42,699 nucleotides of DNA from UBA2336 sp964597075. Its GTDB lineage: Bacteria; Bacteroidota; Bacteroidia; Cytophagales; Cyclobacteriaceae. Below the pieces are notes generated by a model. It searched no databases and had not been told where the DNA came from. It was given only the letters and a program-made list of their open reading frames with translations. Within the stretch, counting starts at the first letter, position 1. Each line of letters starts with the position of its first letter. Below are positions 26,196 through 35,174 of this stretch, one piece after another. The position numbers and the translations under genes were made by a program. The stretch is from the NCBI GenBank assembly GCA_964597075.1, contig CAZQXC010000008.1:1-42699 (forward strand), read 5' to 3'.

Positions 26196-28340
26196 CTACA
26201 ACTTTTTCAATCCCTTTACTTGGGCCTTATCTGCTGCTTCTATGCTGATGGCATAACCACCACCAGCCGCTGATCGTTGTGAAAGTCTTGACTTGCTGGT
26301 GACTACAACTTTACGAATAGTATATGCCTGTGGATTGGTCTTGTAATGTGCATCCGCAGCATCTGCATAAATGGTGGCAATGTAAGTCTTGCCTGCTTCC
26401 AGAAAACTTAAAGAAACATTTGACGTACGTGGCGTTTCGCCATTCACATTTCCAACAAACCACTCCCCCTTTCCTTTTGCTTTACGGGCAACGGTAATGT
26501 ATTGTCCGGGTTCAGCTTCAATATAGTTGCTGTCATCCCAATCCAGCGCTACATCTTTGATAAACTGAAAGGCATCCAGAAACTTGCTAAAATTTTCTGG
26601 CAGGTCGGCAGCCATTTGCAATGGACTGTACATCGTTACATATAAGGCCAGCTGGTTAGCCAGTGTACTGTTGCAACGCGAATCGTTGGTGGGGTTAAGC
26701 TTACTGATATCCATTTCAAACACACCGGGCGTGTAGTCCATTGGGCCACCGATAAGCCGCGTGAATGGTAATAAGGTAACATGATTGGGCTTCGAACCAC
26801 CAAAGGCCTGAAACTCGGTACCTCGGGCGGATTCATTTCCAATGAGGTTTGGATACGTGCGCGCTATGCCTGTAGGCCTCACCGCTTCATGCGCATTGAT
26901 CATAATTTTATACTCGGCAGCTTTTTCCAGCACGTATTGATAGTGGTTTACCGTCCATTGGTCGTAATGATAGTATCCTTTCGGAAGTATCGGCCCGACA
27001 TAGCCTGTTTTCACGGCATCATAGTCATTGTCTTTCATGAATTGAAAGGCCTGGTCCAAATGGCGCTCGTAATTGCGGGTTGATCCTGAAGTTTCATGGT
27101 GCATAACCATTTTTACTCCTTTTTGGCGTGCGTAATCGCGGATCTCCGGCAGATTAAAATCCGGGTACGGAGTTATAAAATCAAAAACATAATCCTTTTC
27201 GTGTCCAAACCAGTCTTCCCAACCAATGTTCCATCCCTCAACAAGCAGCCCGTCAAAACCATGTTCGGCAGCAAAATCAATATAGCGCTTCACATTAGCG
27301 GTGGTTGCCCCATGGGTGCCATTTGGTTTTACTTTCGTGTAGTCGGTAATGCCCAGTTGAACAGATGGTAAATCATTGGTATACGACCATGAACTTTTGC
27401 CGGTGATCATCTCCCACCACACACCCATGTATTTCATAGGCTTGATCCAGGAGGTGTCTTCGATCTTACACGGCTCATTCAGGTTATACGTTATTTTTGA
27501 AGCGAGTATAGTCCGTGCGTCATCACTTACCATGATGGTGCGCCAGGGTGATTGTGTTGGGGCTTGTATATTTCCTTTATCGCCTGTTGCATCGGGCGTG
27601 AGCCACGATTGAAAAACCATATTCGTATCGTCCAAATTAAGGTGCATGCAGGAATAGTTGATCAGGGCAGCTTCATGCAGGTTGATGTACAGACCATCAT
27701 CGGTTTTCATCATCAGTGCTGTTTGCACTCCGGTTGGTGAGAACGGTGTTTGCGAGGCATTGGGGGTAACAGCATCTTTACTCAGCTTGCGGATTTCGGA
27801 AAGACGCGAGGTGGTATAATCGTATTCCTGTGTATCGTAATCACCTGCAATCCAAAATGCGGTGTGGTCGCCTGTCATGGCGAACTGGGTTCGCTCCTCT
27901 TTTATGATAAAGTAAACCAGATTGGGCTGAAGGGGAAATTCATATCGAAAACCTAGGCCGTCATCAAACAACCGGAAACGAATAATCATTTGCCGATTAG
28001 TTTCATTTTGGATTAAGGTGACTTTTAATTCATTGTAGTGATTGCGGATTCTTTTCACCTCACCCCACACCGGCTCCCACGAGGAATCATGCGTGGCAGT
28101 TTGATTACTTTGTATGCTAAAATCGCTCAGGAGTGATTTTGAATCATTTTTCAATTCCAGTCCGAGTGAGCTGGGCTTAATAACAGGTTTCCCTTTATAG
28201 GACAGCTCGTAGGTTGGCACCCCATCGCGCTGAAGCGAAAAAGCCATAACCAATTGGTTGTTGGGCGAGCGTAATTCCTGTGCACTTATTACTGCCGACA
28301 TGGCAAGAACGAGCAGTACGGTACTGTAGATTCGATTCAT
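26196..28340 (-). CDS. susB: GH97 alpha-glucosidase, SusB-like
   Basis: Exported glycosidase that cleaves alpha-glucosidic bonds in oligosaccharides, with inversion, in the periplasm. 714 residues, signal peptide about 1-20 (AVISAQE). An N-terminal beta-sandwich (about 21-290) leads into a catalytic (beta/alpha)8 barrel: YMGVWWEMITGKSSWSY, GFDGLLVEGWNIGWEDWFG, MVMHHETSGSTRNYERHLDQ, MINAHEAVRPTGIARTYPNL, GNESARGTEFQAFGG. Glu416, Glu485, Glu503 and Glu509 correspond, at a constant offset, to Glu439, 508, 526 and 532 of B. thetaiotaomicron SusB, so it is the inverting, calcium-dependent type rather than the retaining alpha-galactosidase group. The gene is not beside susC or susD, only in the same window. 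Confidence 0.95.
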   Translation of the reverse strand: MNRIYSTVLLVLAMSAVISAQELRSPNNQLVMAFSLQRDGVPTYELSYKGKPVIKPSSLGLELKNDSKSLLSDFSIQSNQTATHDSSWEPVWGEVKRIRNHYNELKVTLIQNETNRQMIIRFRLFDDGLGFRYEFPLQPNLVYFIIKEERTQFAMTGDHTAFWIAGDYDTQEYDYTTSRLSEIRKLSKDAVTPNASQTPFSPTGVQTALMMKTDDGLYINLHEAALINYSCMHLNLDDTNMVFQSWLTPDATGDKGNIQAPTQSPWRTIMVSDDARTILASKITYNLNEPCKIEDTSWIKPMKYMGVWWEMITGKSSWSYTNDLPSVQLGITDYTKVKPNGTHGATTANVKRYIDFAAEHGFDGLLVEGWNIGWEDWFGHEKDYVFDFITPYPDFNLPEIRDYARQKGVKMVMHHETSGSTRNYERHLDQAFQFMKDNDYDAVKTGYVGPILPKGYYHYDQWTVNHYQYVLEKAAEYKIMINAHEAVRPTGIARTYPNLIGNESARGTEFQAFGGSKPNHVTLLPFTRLIGGPMDYTPGVFEMDISKLNPTNDSRCNSTLANQLALYVTMYSPLQMAADLPENFSKFLDAFQFIKDVALDWDDSNYIEAEPGQYITVARKAKGKGEWFVGNVNGETPRTSNVSLSFLEAGKTYIATIYADAADAHYKTNPQAYTIRKVVVTSKSRLSQRSAAGGGYAISIEAADKAQVKGLKKL

Positions 28341-28437
28341 GGAATTCTTGATTTTATGATCTTCTCAATAATAATCAGAAGTCATCTCAAAAAATAGTAA
28401 AACTTTCATGTTGTTTTTACTTCCATTTGAACGCGAA

Positions 28438-29463
28438 TTATTTGCTGAGGTATTGAAGGGTGGTGGTCTCTTCTTTGGATAATCCGTTCAGCTTTCGTGC
28501 ACGGCTTGCTTTATTCCATTTCATTCTAAAACTTCCTTCCATCCAATCTGATAAAAGCTTAGGATGGATATAGCTCGACCGACACACAGCAGGTGTATTG
28601 CCTAAGTCTTCGGAAACGGTTTTGATCACCGCTGTTGCAACTCTTTTGCGTGCCGGGGCTGTATCAGGATCCAATTGCTCAGCCAGCCGGTGTGCGGTCT
28701 TACAGGTAGCCGCCCATGTACGAAAGTCTTTTGCGGTCACTTTCCCGTATTTCGCAGTAATGATATCCAGGTACTCATTGATATGGTTGGCTTTTACATC
28801 AAAATCATTTCCGATTTTATCTTCATAGTGAAACAAGTCGCGATTTTTGCTTCGCTTGCCAACATTACCGGAATCCTCAATGAGTTGAACCAGGTCGTCC
28901 TCCCAAATTCTACGCTTCCATAGCTTTCGCGATTTCCCCACAAATTCAAATACCGCATCCATTTCACCTTCTGCTTTCTTCGATCGGTCAATGATCATAT
29001 GCCCGTGGGTTAAGGTTGTCAGGCCATACGATTTGTTTGTTTTGGCATACTCATCATTGCCCACCCGAAAATGGTACAGATCAATCAACTTAACGATCAA
29101 GGCTACGACTTTTTCTTTTGGCATACCCTCCAACTTCAGGGCCTGATCAACTTTTTTACGTATGATAGGTAGAATTCTTGCGAACTCTGTCATGCTGTCA
29201 AACTTCTCGGCTGCACGCTCCTGTATCCATCGTTCATGATACCGATACTGCATGCGACCCTTGGCATCTATTCCTGTAGCTTGAAGATGAGCTGCGGCAT
29301 CAACCGATATCCAAACATCAACCCAGGCGGGCGGCAATACTAATTTAGAGATGCGCTCGATTGTTTTTGTATGGGAAATTAACTTCCCGCGGTGATCAAA
29401 ATATTGCCACGCTAGCTTTTTGCCAACCTTTTTGCCTTTTCGGGATATTCCCTTCTTTTTCAC
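28438..29463 (-). CDS. DNA topoisomerase IB (eukaryotic/poxvirus-like)
   Basis: Relaxes supercoiled DNA by a transient 3'-phosphotyrosine bond, with no ATP. 341 residues in the usual poxvirus-type layout: a small N-terminal domain (LAWQYFDHRGKLI, RISKLVLPPAWVDVWIS) and the catalytic domain. Active-site residues by motif: first Arg at 133 (LYHFRVGNDEYAKTNKSYGL), Lys at 177 (FEFVGKSRK), second Arg at 248 (TAKDFRTWAATCK) and the nucleophile Tyr298 (NTPAVCRSSYIHPK). The predicted start is GTG at 29461-29463. The first ATG downstream would delete the conserved N-terminus. It lies 97 bases upstream of the GH97 start, with no sign of functional linkage. Confidence 0.93.
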   Translation of the reverse strand: MKKKGISRKGKKVGKKLAWQYFDHRGKLISHTKTIERISKLVLPPAWVDVWISVDAAAHLQATGIDAKGRMQYRYHERWIQERAAEKFDSMTEFARILPIIRKKVDQALKLEGMPKEKVVALIVKLIDLYHFRVGNDEYAKTNKSYGLTTLTHGHMIIDRSKKAEGEMDAVFEFVGKSRKLWKRRIWEDDLVQLIEDSGNVGKRSKNRDLFHYEDKIGNDFDVKANHINEYLDIITAKYGKVTAKDFRTWAATCKTAHRLAEQLDPDTAPARKRVATAVIKTVSEDLGNTPAVCRSSYIHPKLLSDWMEGSFRMKWNKASRARKLNGLSKEETTTLQYLSK

Positions 29464-29579
29464 CTCACTAATTTAGTAAAATGTGCATTAAATTTATTGC
29501 ATTAGTGAAGTGAACCAGGATAGAAGAAAACTAGTATAACGTTTTCCGATCCGGGTGGAAATCAACTATGTAATGTATC

Positions 29580-30140
29580 CTAGATGGCTTTCTCAATTTC
29601 AGTGATGATATCGTTGATAATCTGAACGACATGCTGATCAATATTAACCTTGATTCCATAGGCTGGAACTTCATACGTTTCAAATTGTGATCGTAACATG
29701 GATGCCGACATATAATGACCTTCCCGTTCATTCATTCTCTTAAAAATAATATCATAGCCTCCCTGTAAATGCACCCATGTTACCAAAGATGGATCAATGT
29801 CGGTTACTAATATTTTCCGATATGATTCTTTAAGGGCAGAGCAAGCAATGATCAGGTTTTCCGAAGGTAATTTCTTCTTTATCCAATCATTGATGGCTAG
29901 GAGCCAGGGCTCCCGGTCTTCATCTGTTAGTGGGATTCCAGAACTCATTTTGACTATATTGGATTCCGGATGAAATGTATCACCATCATAAAAGGATGCG
30001 TCTAGCTTTTCTGCAAGCGCCAAACCTATGGTGGTTTTTCCACTCCCCGATACTCCGGTTACTATAATGACACTTGTAGCTATACTGACTAAATTTAAAC
30101 TACATCCTTTTGTTACCCATTGATTATTAACAATGGACAC
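29580..30140 (-). CDS. gntK: Gluconate kinase
   Basis: Phosphorylates D-gluconate to 6-phosphogluconate for the pentose phosphate or Entner-Doudoroff route. 186 residues as drawn. P-loop IVTGVSGSGKTTIGLALAEK (G29-T36), then FYDGDTFHPESNIVKMSSGI and PLTDEDREPWLLAINDWI, the characteristic gluconokinase stretch, ACSALKESYRK and VHLQGGYDIIFKRMNEREGH (lid), and FETYEVPAYG toward the end. The drawn start is GTG at 30138-30140 with about 20 residues before the P-loop, as in E. coli GntK; a start nearer the P-loop cannot be excluded. Stands alone; no gluconate permease or dehydratase is near. Confidence 0.92.
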   Translation of the reverse strand: MSIVNNQWVTKGCSLNLVSIATSVIIVTGVSGSGKTTIGLALAEKLDASFYDGDTFHPESNIVKMSSGIPLTDEDREPWLLAINDWIKKKLPSENLIIACSALKESYRKILVTDIDPSLVTWVHLQGGYDIIFKRMNEREGHYMSASMLRSQFETYEVPAYGIKVNIDQHVVQIINDIITEIEKAI

Positions 30141-30377
30141 TCAAATTTGCCATACGTAGCTACAATTGCTCAACTTTTTGATAAGATCACAACCGTGCTG
30201 GTGCAGATGGATACTTTGAATACCTTAAACGGAATTAAAATTTTTTGGTTTAGTATCAATAAATGTATTTCAAGTTAATAGTAAAATTTCATCTTTTTAC
30301 CTGATATGTACTTAAGGCGCATAATTACTCTTTGGCTCGCTGTTTGTATTACCTGAGTATATTAAACCATTCATGCT

Positions 30378-31640
30378 ATGAAAACGCTTAGGTTAAAGGT
30401 GCTGTCGTTGGTATTCGTGATGGGTGGAGCGATGGCAGTATCAGGTCAACAAAACAGGATTGAAGTCCCGGGTGATTATTTCAGTTTGGAAGGCGCGCTG
30501 GAACTATTTAAGAAGTCATCCTCGCCTGAGGAATTTGAGCGTCTCCTCAACTCCGCTAACTCGAAGGTAAACAACCTGGATCTTAACGGAGACGGTGAGA
30601 TAGATTACATCCGTGTGATTAATAGAAATGAAGGTAATGTTCACACGTTTACCCTTCAGGCTATTGTATCTCCTATGGAAAGTCAGGATGTAGCCGTTAT
30701 TGCGTTGGAAAAATTAGCCAATGGCAAGGCGGTGCTTCATATAACCGGTGATGAAGATGTATATGGTATCGAAACAATTATTGAGCCCACAGAAGAAGTG
30801 CGGATAAATGCCGGTACCACTACGGCTCGTAATGTAGTCAATGTTTGGACATGGCCATCGGTTCAATATGTGTTTAGTCCTTACTATTCAACGTGGGTTT
30901 CTCCCTGGTCATGGCACAGAAGACCGATTTGGTGGAACAGTTGGCGACCAGTTACGTATTACGAGTACGCTGGATGGTGGCAACCGTACCGACCGTATTA
31001 CGTTCAGTGTCCCGCACCACGTATTGTCTATGCTCACCGTATCTATAGGCCCTATAGAACGACATCTGTTATAGTTTATAACAGGCATCAAAGCCAAATT
31101 ACAAGTTATCGTTCTGTGCACAGGAATGATAGTAATAGAAGGAATAACTATGCTGCCGATTGGAACAGACGAAGCAGCGAATACACGAACGATAGAACGA
31201 ACAGAAACCGGTATGATGATGGACGGGCTGTTAAAAATCAACATGACGGACGTACCAATCAAAGGCAGGATAACAGTATAAATAGAACCGCACCTGTTCG
31301 TCAACGTCAAGCGTATGGTGATCAAGGTAACTCAACACCATATCCATCGGTTAACAATCGCACTCAACAACAGGACAAGTCACACGCGATTAGACGAAAT
31401 GAGTCTTCACCTGGTAGTAAACCAGATGTACGCAGCAAACCTGATAATGGACTGCTTAGCCCAGGCGTGCAACCCCGAAATGAAGGTTCAAAAGGAAGAT
31501 CGGGTGAAGTGAATACAAACAGAAACACGCCTACACCTCAGCGTGAGTCTCGTCCTACTGTTAGCCCGGAACGAAGCCGGTCTTCAGGAAATCCGGAGGT
31601 AAACAGACCTACTCAGCGAAATGATAAACGAGTGGAGTAA
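30378..31640 (+). CDS. Secreted protein with a DxDxDG loop and long basic low-complexity tail
   Basis: 420 residues, exported (signal peptide about 1-23). Residues 30-150 form a small folded part with a calcium-loop-like DLNGDGEIDYIRV (D68, N70, D72, D76), then a beta-rich segment (VNVWTWPSVQYVF, VSPWSWHRRPIWWNSWRP) rich in Trp and Tyr. From about 240 to the end it is low complexity: Arg, Asn, Gln, Ser and Pro rich (such as NRRSSEYTNDRTNRNRYDDG), strongly basic and probably disordered. Such tails are common in surface or matrix-associated Bacteroidota proteins. No enzyme motif is seen. A clean terminator follows. I do not recognise a named family. Confidence 0.75.
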   Translation: MKTLRLKVLSLVFVMGGAMAVSGQQNRIEVPGDYFSLEGALELFKKSSSPEEFERLLNSANSKVNNLDLNGDGEIDYIRVINRNEGNVHTFTLQAIVSPMESQDVAVIALEKLANGKAVLHITGDEDVYGIETIIEPTEEVRINAGTTTARNVVNVWTWPSVQYVFSPYYSTWVSPWSWHRRPIWWNSWRPVTYYEYAGWWQPYRPYYVQCPAPRIVYAHRIYRPYRTTSVIVYNRHQSQITSYRSVHRNDSNRRNNYAADWNRRSSEYTNDRTNRNRYDDGRAVKNQHDGRTNQRQDNSINRTAPVRQRQAYGDQGNSTPYPSVNNRTQQQDKSHAIRRNESSPGSKPDVRSKPDNGLLSPGVQPRNEGSKGRSGEVNTNRNTPTPQRESRPTVSPERSRSSGNPEVNRPTQRNDKRVE

Positions 31641-31647
31641 AAACAAT

Positions 31648-31680
31648 GAAGGAGGACTTGGTTCCTCCTTCACCTTTTTT
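31648..31680 (+). terminator. Intrinsic terminator
   Basis: GAAGGAGGA (31648-31656) pairs with TCCTCCTTC (31663-31671) around a 6-base loop, followed by a run of six T (31675-31680). It sits just after the secreted basic-tail gene, and the final T-run touches the stop codon of the convergent barrel gene. Confidence 0.85.
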
Positions 31681-32875
31681 AGAACGCCTCAGCCACAGAA
31701 AAATAAAAGTATCCCCCTTCCCTTCCCACGGCATAGTCAACGCGGATGTTCAATCGCTCAGCAGGGTTGACTACGAAGCGAAGTCCAGAGCCTATGGAGT
31801 ACTTCAGGGTATTGGCTTTAATGTCGCTAACACTATTAAATACATCACCAAGCCCGACAAATGAAACCATACTAAAGCGCCACAAGAGTGGATAGCGATA
31901 CTCCACTTGCGAGCCAATAAAATGTCGATCGCGAAAACGGTTTTTGGGGTACCCACGCAAAAGATCATCGCCCCCTGCCGTGGACATGTCCAGGAAAGGC
32001 ACATCACCAAAATTTAAGCGTATTCTGCTTTGAAAAGCTATTGTTTTATTTTTTCCAACAGACCAGTATTGCTGATAAATGCCATTTAATGCAAAAAACC
32101 TAAACGAACTCCCTAATAGTTCCGAATATAAGTACGTAGAAAGTTCAGCTAACCTCCCGCTACGCGCGTTGATGGCGTTATCACGGCTATCCAGAACACT
32201 AACAAACCCAATAGCAGAACCAGTACCACCATTATAACCCGTAATATTTCCTTGCTCCAGCATACCACCTTCCGCAAGACTGAATCCATATTCCCATTCA
32301 AAATGATAATCCAGTCCTATAAAAAACGAGGGTTTAATTTTCTTCAATGCCAAACTCTTAATACTTATAAGGTTATATGCATACTTTTCTTCCTGATCAA
32401 TTGTTGTGGAGTTACCGATACCATAAAATCGATCGGGAAAATTTCGATAGCGAAGTTCACCTTTGAATAAATAGTTTTCATTTCGTGAAAAAATATTCCA
32501 AATTCCCCACGTATCCAATTGTTTATTTTGTGTGTAGTCTGCCAAAAACTGGATATACGATACCCGCGTCAACTTCTCATAATCATATTTAGGTGGCACT
32601 TTGAAATAGTAAACTCCCGCTCCACCAAATGCCCACCGTGTATCGGGTGTAAAGTAGATCAGGGGCAACATAAAAAAGCCATTCTTTTCAACGGCCACAG
32701 TATCCTGCAAGGGGGCAAAACCAAACATTTTCTTTTGAGCGCTTACCAATGAGAAACTTACGATGAAAAAAAATGTAAGGAATAATTTTAGAAAGACACG
32801 AGTTTGTCTGATCGAGAGAAACCGATACACTGTTAATAATGATACTCCACGTGGTATCCTTAGATAATGCTGCAT
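31679..32875 (-). CDS. BamA/TamA-like outer-membrane beta-barrel (surface antigen D15 type)
   Basis: 398 residues. A hydrophobic stretch (LKLFLTFFFIVSFSLVSAQ, about 29-46) after a long basic front is the export signal. The start may be further in, but no later Met precedes it. The rest is beta-barrel: LPLIYFTPDTRWAFGGAGVY, YRNFPDRFYGIGN, VSVLDSRDNAINARSGRLAE, and the D15 hallmark GGDDLLRGYPKNRFRDRHF with the R-G-Y/F loop. The last residue is Phe (FYFSVAEAF). No POTRA domains are present, so this is a short BamA-superfamily barrel, possibly with a lipid-related or export role. It begins 10 bases after the DUF2062 stop, so the two form one unit. Confidence 0.85.
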   Translation of the reverse strand: MQHYLRIPRGVSLLTVYRFLSIRQTRVFLKLFLTFFFIVSFSLVSAQKKMFGFAPLQDTVAVEKNGFFMLPLIYFTPDTRWAFGGAGVYYFKVPPKYDYEKLTRVSYIQFLADYTQNKQLDTWGIWNIFSRNENYLFKGELRYRNFPDRFYGIGNSTTIDQEEKYAYNLISIKSLALKKIKPSFFIGLDYHFEWEYGFSLAEGGMLEQGNITGYNGGTGSAIGFVSVLDSRDNAINARSGRLAELSTYLYSELLGSSFRFFALNGIYQQYWSVGKNKTIAFQSRIRLNFGDVPFLDMSTAGGDDLLRGYPKNRFRDRHFIGSQVEYRYPLLWRFSMVSFVGLGDVFNSVSDIKANTLKYSIGSGLRFVVNPAERLNIRVDYAVGREGGYFYFSVAEAF

Positions 32876-32885
32876 AGTCTAAGAA

Positions 32886-33365
32886 TTACGTTGCTGAATT
32901 ATGTGATCCAATTTTTCGTGTGCTGCTAAAAAGAATTTTAAATATAATGAAGAGAATAAAAAATACTGGAATAGCCAAGAACGTCCAGACCATTATGCCA
33001 CCTGCCACTACACTTCCCAGTTCACTCATCAGTGTTCCAAAATCATCTTGCGAGCGAACAACAATTCTTTCATAGTCCAAGGGTATTGTCTTCAAGTTAA
33101 ATACAAATATTCCGGATTGCCATATCGGAATCATAAGTAACAACTGAAGCGGGGTAAGCAGGTAATTAACAGTTTGAATCACAACCACATTCAGTCGAAA
33201 CGGTATGGCCACCAAAAAACACAATAACGTGGTAACTCCGTAAACAGGAAAAACAGAAAGTACAACACCGAACGCACAGGTAATGGCCAGTGTATGTGGA
33301 GTTGTGCCTTGTTTAAGGGCTTTCAACACAATCCCCTTCACGCGGTTAATTGACTTTCTGATCAC
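32886..33365 (-). CDS. DUF2062 inner-membrane protein
   Basis: 159 residues starting at a GTG (33363-33365), with no ATG nearby. The family signature is the short charged start (RKSINRVKGIVLKALKQGTT) followed by hydrophobic helices: AITCAFGVVLSVFPVYGVTT, LLCFLVAIPFRLNVVVIQTV, NYLLTPLQLLLMIPIWQSG, and VWTFLAIPVFFILFIIFKIL near the end. The P-x-x-x-x-x-A-x-x-x-x-x-G-x-x-x-x-x-x-P pattern fits DUF2062. Function unknown. In some genomes it is found near glycosyltransferases. It is first in a two-gene unit with the barrel gene. Confidence 0.85.
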   Translation of the reverse strand: MIRKSINRVKGIVLKALKQGTTPHTLAITCAFGVVLSVFPVYGVTTLLCFLVAIPFRLNVVVIQTVNYLLTPLQLLLMIPIWQSGIFVFNLKTIPLDYERIVVRSQDDFGTLMSELGSVVAGGIMVWTFLAIPVFFILFIIFKILFSSTRKIGSHNSAT

Positions 33366-34077
33366 CGAGTTGTTATTTTATAGTGATAATTACATTCATT
33401 TATACAATAGTCCGGAAAAATTCCTAAACGTCATGCCGGCCCTGCCTGCGGCAGGCAGACTCCGAGCATGTCCTGTAGGCAGGCAGGCATCCCATTCTTA
33501 ATTGAGATCGCGGGTCAAAGCCTGCCTATTCCGAAGCGGTAACGAGCAGGTAGGCCCGCGATGAACCTTTAAAAAGAGCTGAGTGGTATCTTTGCTTACT
33601 ATCAGATTCATTTACAGTTAAAATCATAACTCCAAATATTACAAAAATAGCCGTAAAGCAAATTCTTGTCCTACCTTTCAGAATAATTCTTTTCTAAATA
33701 AACCTGCAAATCATCACCTGAATTTGATAATAGCCTTCATTACAGCCTGAAAGATGGAAACCACACCAGCGTTAAACCAGGATAAGGAATACGTAGGCAA
33801 GGCTGTAATAAGCGAGTAGTTTATATGATCCAAGATTAAGACATTGTTAATCGTAGATTTTCTATAATTAAAATTCAAAAATTATCCTGTGCCCTCCAAT
33901 GGCTTTGTTTATGATTCTCAAAGCAAAACTGGCTGAATTCAATTAAAAACATTTTACAAAGCACGGATTCAACAAGAATAAGGTGAAAGAGTTTAGGATT
34001 AACGAAACTTATATTTATGATTTCTGAAACATAATCTGCGCAGCCGTGTTATTATGTCTCACTAAACAAAAATTAAC
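33366..34077. other. Gap of about 710 bases with a repeat
   Basis: 33425-33565 is the third copy of the dispersed palindromic repeat. Further right, ATTACAGCCT (33739-33748) and AGGCTGTAAT (33800-33809) are a perfect 10-base inverted repeat around 51 bases, which may be part of a small structured RNA or chance. Nothing else in the stretch looks like a gene or a clear promoter. Confidence 0.4.
33425..33565. repeat. Dispersed intergenic palindromic repeat, copy 3
   Basis: Starts AAACGTCATGCCGG like copy 1 and contains the palindrome CTGCCTGC-G-GCAGGCAG (33442-33458), then a second arm pair: ATCGCGGG (33507-33514) and CCGCGAT (33557-33563) flanking AGCCTGCCT and AGGTAGGC. It is more decayed than copy 1, with extra sequence in the middle. 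Confidence 0.6.
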
Positions 34078-34584
34078 ATGAAAAAATTAGTATTACCTTT
34101 TTTTGCATTATTTGCATTCACAGCTTCAGTGGCCCAAACGAAAGATGTAGTCGATATTGCCATTGGCTCTGCCGATCACACTACATTAGTAGCAGCAGTA
34201 AAAGCTGCTGATTTAGTTACAACATTAAAGGGAAAAGGTCCTTTCACAGTTTTTGCTCCAACGAATGCTGCTTTTGCTAAATTGCCCGCTGGAACGGTAG
34301 AATCTTTATTGAAGCCTGAAAATAAGGCTCAATTAGCCAAGATCTTAACCTACCACGTTGTTAGTGGAAATCTTGATGCTGCTGCAGTAACCGCAGCGAT
34401 TAAAGCAGGAAATGGAAAAGCAGTAGTTAAAACTGTAAGTGGTGGCAGTTTAACCGCTTCTATCGATGGTGGTAAAGTGAAACTAACGGATGAGTCAGGA
34501 AATTCGGCATTCGTAACTGTAGCTGACCTTAAAGGTAGCAATGGTGTAGTTCATGTGATTGATAGTGTGGTACTTCCAAAGTAA
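34078..34584 (+). CDS. Secreted fasciclin (FAS1) domain protein
   Basis: 168 residues: a signal peptide (about 1-19, AFTASVAQ) and one FAS1 domain filling the rest. The two conserved FAS1 segments are visible: KGPFTVFAPTNAAFAKLPAG (H1 motif) and YHVVSGNLDAAAVTAAI, then SAFVTVADLKGSNGVVHVID (H2 motif). FAS1 domains in bacteria mediate adhesion at the surface or in the matrix. A single domain in a small secreted protein is the common Bacteroidota form. The gene has its own start and a strong terminator directly after it, so it is monocistronic. Confidence 0.95.
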   Translation: MKKLVLPFFALFAFTASVAQTKDVVDIAIGSADHTTLVAAVKAADLVTTLKGKGPFTVFAPTNAAFAKLPAGTVESLLKPENKAQLAKILTYHVVSGNLDAAAVTAAIKAGNGKAVVKTVSGGSLTASIDGGKVKLTDESGNSAFVTVADLKGSNGVVHVIDSVVLPK

Positions 34585-34605
34585 ATACTGAAGTAAGTCT
34601 TAGTG

Positions 34606-34644
34606 AGAGCTCTCTGAATCAGTTCAGGGAGCTCTTTGATTTTT
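34606..34644 (+). terminator. Intrinsic terminator after the fasciclin gene
   Basis: AGAGCTCTCTGAA (34606-34618) pairs with TTCAGGGAGCTCT (34623-34635) around a 4-base loop, with one T-G wobble. A TTGATTTTT tail (34636-34644) follows. It begins 22 bases after the fasciclin stop. Confidence 0.9.
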
Positions 34645-34696
34645 CAGCTTTATCGGATTTTTTACTTCAGGTATCAATTGCCTATCTTTACATATT

Positions 34697-34876
34697 ATGA
34701 ATATTGTAAGAAGTTGGCGTGAGCAAAAAGTAATGTTGAAAATGCGTTTTCCCATTCTCAACGATGAGGACTTTGAAGCCGATGAACGTGAAACCATGTT
34801 TAAGAAACTGGAAGCTAAATTGAATAAAACCAGAGCTGAACTGGAATCACTCTTTGCTGAGTTGCAATTATACTAA
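34697..34876 (+). CDS. Small CsbD-like protein
   Basis: 59 residues, start MNIVRSWREQKVMLKMRFPI, then LNDEDFEADERETMFKKLEA and a C-terminal helix KLNKTRAELESLF. The W-x-x-Q-K-x-x-L-K-x-x-F-P-x-L-x-D-E-D pattern followed by K-L-x-K-T-x-x-E-L matches the short CsbD-like proteins that are frequent in Bacteroidota. The larger family is linked to general stress, but the role is not known here. It lies 53 bases after a terminator, with a 295-base gap behind it (34877-35171) that holds nothing I can identify. Confidence 0.75.
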   Translation: MNIVRSWREQKVMLKMRFPILNDEDFEADERETMFKKLEAKLNKTRAELESLFAELQLY

Positions 34877-35174
34877 CGGACATTTTTCTTACTAGAATAA
34901 ATGTGTATAACTTCGCAGTTAGTGCTTGTCAGGAATAAATAAATCCTGTAATTCTAAACGGTATCTGGCAAGCTAAGTTTCCTATACCCATCCTATTCCA
35001 TGGCTGAGATTATCGCACATTCTGACTAAAATGTATGCGAGTATCCGGTTATTATCCTTAAAACCGTTGAGGTATTTGCACTGTCCATAGCATATTTGCA
35101 AAAAATTGATTTGGCTAAGCACTCCAGTTCGCTAATTTTATGACATAGAATGGAGTTAGCGTCTCCCGAAATTG

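Noticed and set aside
30909..31325. 138-codon minus-strand frame inside the basic-tail gene
   Set aside because: Antisense to a low-complexity region of a supported gene; composition mirrors the tail.
33739..33809. 10-base inverted repeat as a small RNA
   Set aside because: A 51-base loop and no promoter or terminator make it no stronger than chance.
34010..34017. TATATTTA as a -7 element for the fasciclin gene
   Set aside because: One mismatch to TAnnTTTG and the candidate -33 is only 14 bases away, too close.
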